DNA of 64,000 nucleotides, taken from contig NC_080401.1 in assembly GCF_030265065.1 (NCBI RefSeq), forward strand, positions 23,092,501-23,156,500, in the 5' to 3' direction. The notes beneath the pieces were generated by a model. That model did not search any database, was not told the DNA's origin, and was given only the letters and a program-made list of their open reading frames with translations. The DNA is from Corythoichthys intestinalis. Its lineage: Eukaryota; Chordata; Actinopteri; Syngnathiformes; Syngnathidae. Shown piece after piece: positions 63,275 through 64,000 of this stretch (the first letter of the stretch is position 1; each line of letters begins with the position of its first letter). A program made the translations under genes and the position numbers.

Positions 63275-64000
63275 TACTGTTATAACTACACTGGCATTTC
63301 ATTTATTTAAGTACAAAGTTATCACTCATTATATTCTTTACTTGCCCAAATATCTGAACCTCTTATAATTTAGTATCAAGCTGAAATTGATAGAACATTG
63401 TTTTAAGTTTTTTTTTTTTAATTAAAAATAAATAAATATTTTAAGATAAGCGGTGTAGGAGATGAATTAATTTAAATGACATTTGACACTGTCACATGAG
63501 GAAAATATTTTTAGAACCTTTTCCATACAACTGCATTTTGTCATTGCAGCTAAAAAAAATTTAATCTGACAAGAACAAATTTGCCTTGTGATTGCTTGGT
63601 AGCACCAATTCCTTGCCCAAGTCAGATGAAATAGGATTCCGAATGATTGGATTGCTCAATTAATTTCTAGGCGTTGCTACATAAAATATGCAATTCTGTG
63701 GAACAGGTTTAAATATCTAAATTCACCTCTTTTTTTGTGTGTGTATCTTATGTGATTTCAAATTTTGGCACGCTGAAGTGTTTGGTTGTTCTAATAAGAC
63801 TTTATTTAAATTTTTTTTTTTTTTTTTTTTTTAACCACAAGGGTTTGTTCATACACAGAGAGAATGTTGCTGGAAAATATTGCTCCATTTTTCATCTACA
63901 TGGTTTGTATTTCAATCTGATACAAATGACTGCATTTTTATCGAGATGATTTGATAATGACTTATCTTGAGACCTGTTGACTGTTATCTTTTTTTCTCTT
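63275..64000. other. Intergenic, no gene seen
   Basis: AT-rich with a poly-T run near 63812-63832. No feature supported. Confidence 0.6.

Overview
The window looks like a chromosomal segment of a ray-finned fish, most likely a percomorph teleost. The evidence is compact vertebrate genes with GT-AG introns, an AT-rich background, and a dense load of teleost-type DNA transposons (Tc1/mariner, hAT, Tigger/pogo, P-like) plus a tRNA-derived SINE family in several copies. A syngnathid-like source is possible from the look of the SINE, but that is a weak impression. I see no CRISPR array, rRNA, tRNA gene, virus-like element or bacterial-type operon.

Five protein-coding host genes are supported. (1) slc5a5, the sodium/iodide symporter, + strand: 13 exons from 702 to 13823, with the 5' exons lying before the window. 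(2) lsm4, + strand: 5 coding exons, 25578-31394, complete. (3) jund, + strand: single exon 35729-36529, with a TATA-containing promoter and a small upstream ORF. (4) rab3a, - strand: 4 coding exons, 45419-43171. (5) mpv17l2, + strand: 5 exons, 58279-62223. SLC5A5, MPV17L2, RAB3A, JUND and LSM4 also lie together on human 19p13.11, so the block is conserved synteny. The gene identities therefore support one another.

The genes are functionally unrelated: iodide uptake, U6 snRNA/mRNA-decay ring, AP-1 transcription factor, synaptic vesicle GTPase, mitochondrial inner-membrane protein. The space between and inside them is a patchwork of transposon fossils. The slc5a5 introns hold hAT-like elements, a long imperfect palindrome and a piggyBac-like element. 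Between slc5a5 and lsm4 lie a Tc1 copy with a DD34E triad, a nest of three hAT-type elements, and a larger hAT remnant with transposase sequence. lsm4 intron 4 is filled by a hAT element, a Tigger-like element, and a P-like THAP element nested in a hAT. Further 3' are two fold-back Tc1 derivatives, a second decayed Tc1, an element with internal 190-bp tandem repeats, and a BED-finger hAT with a perfect 8-bp target duplication.

The points most worth a second look are these. jund apparently encodes only the short JunD form and carries a strong-context upstream ORF. Two unrelated Tc1 families show fold-back rearrangements. Several elements have exact target-site duplications that fix their boundaries and nesting order. 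I found no evidence for a wholly new system; the novelty here lies mainly in element structure.
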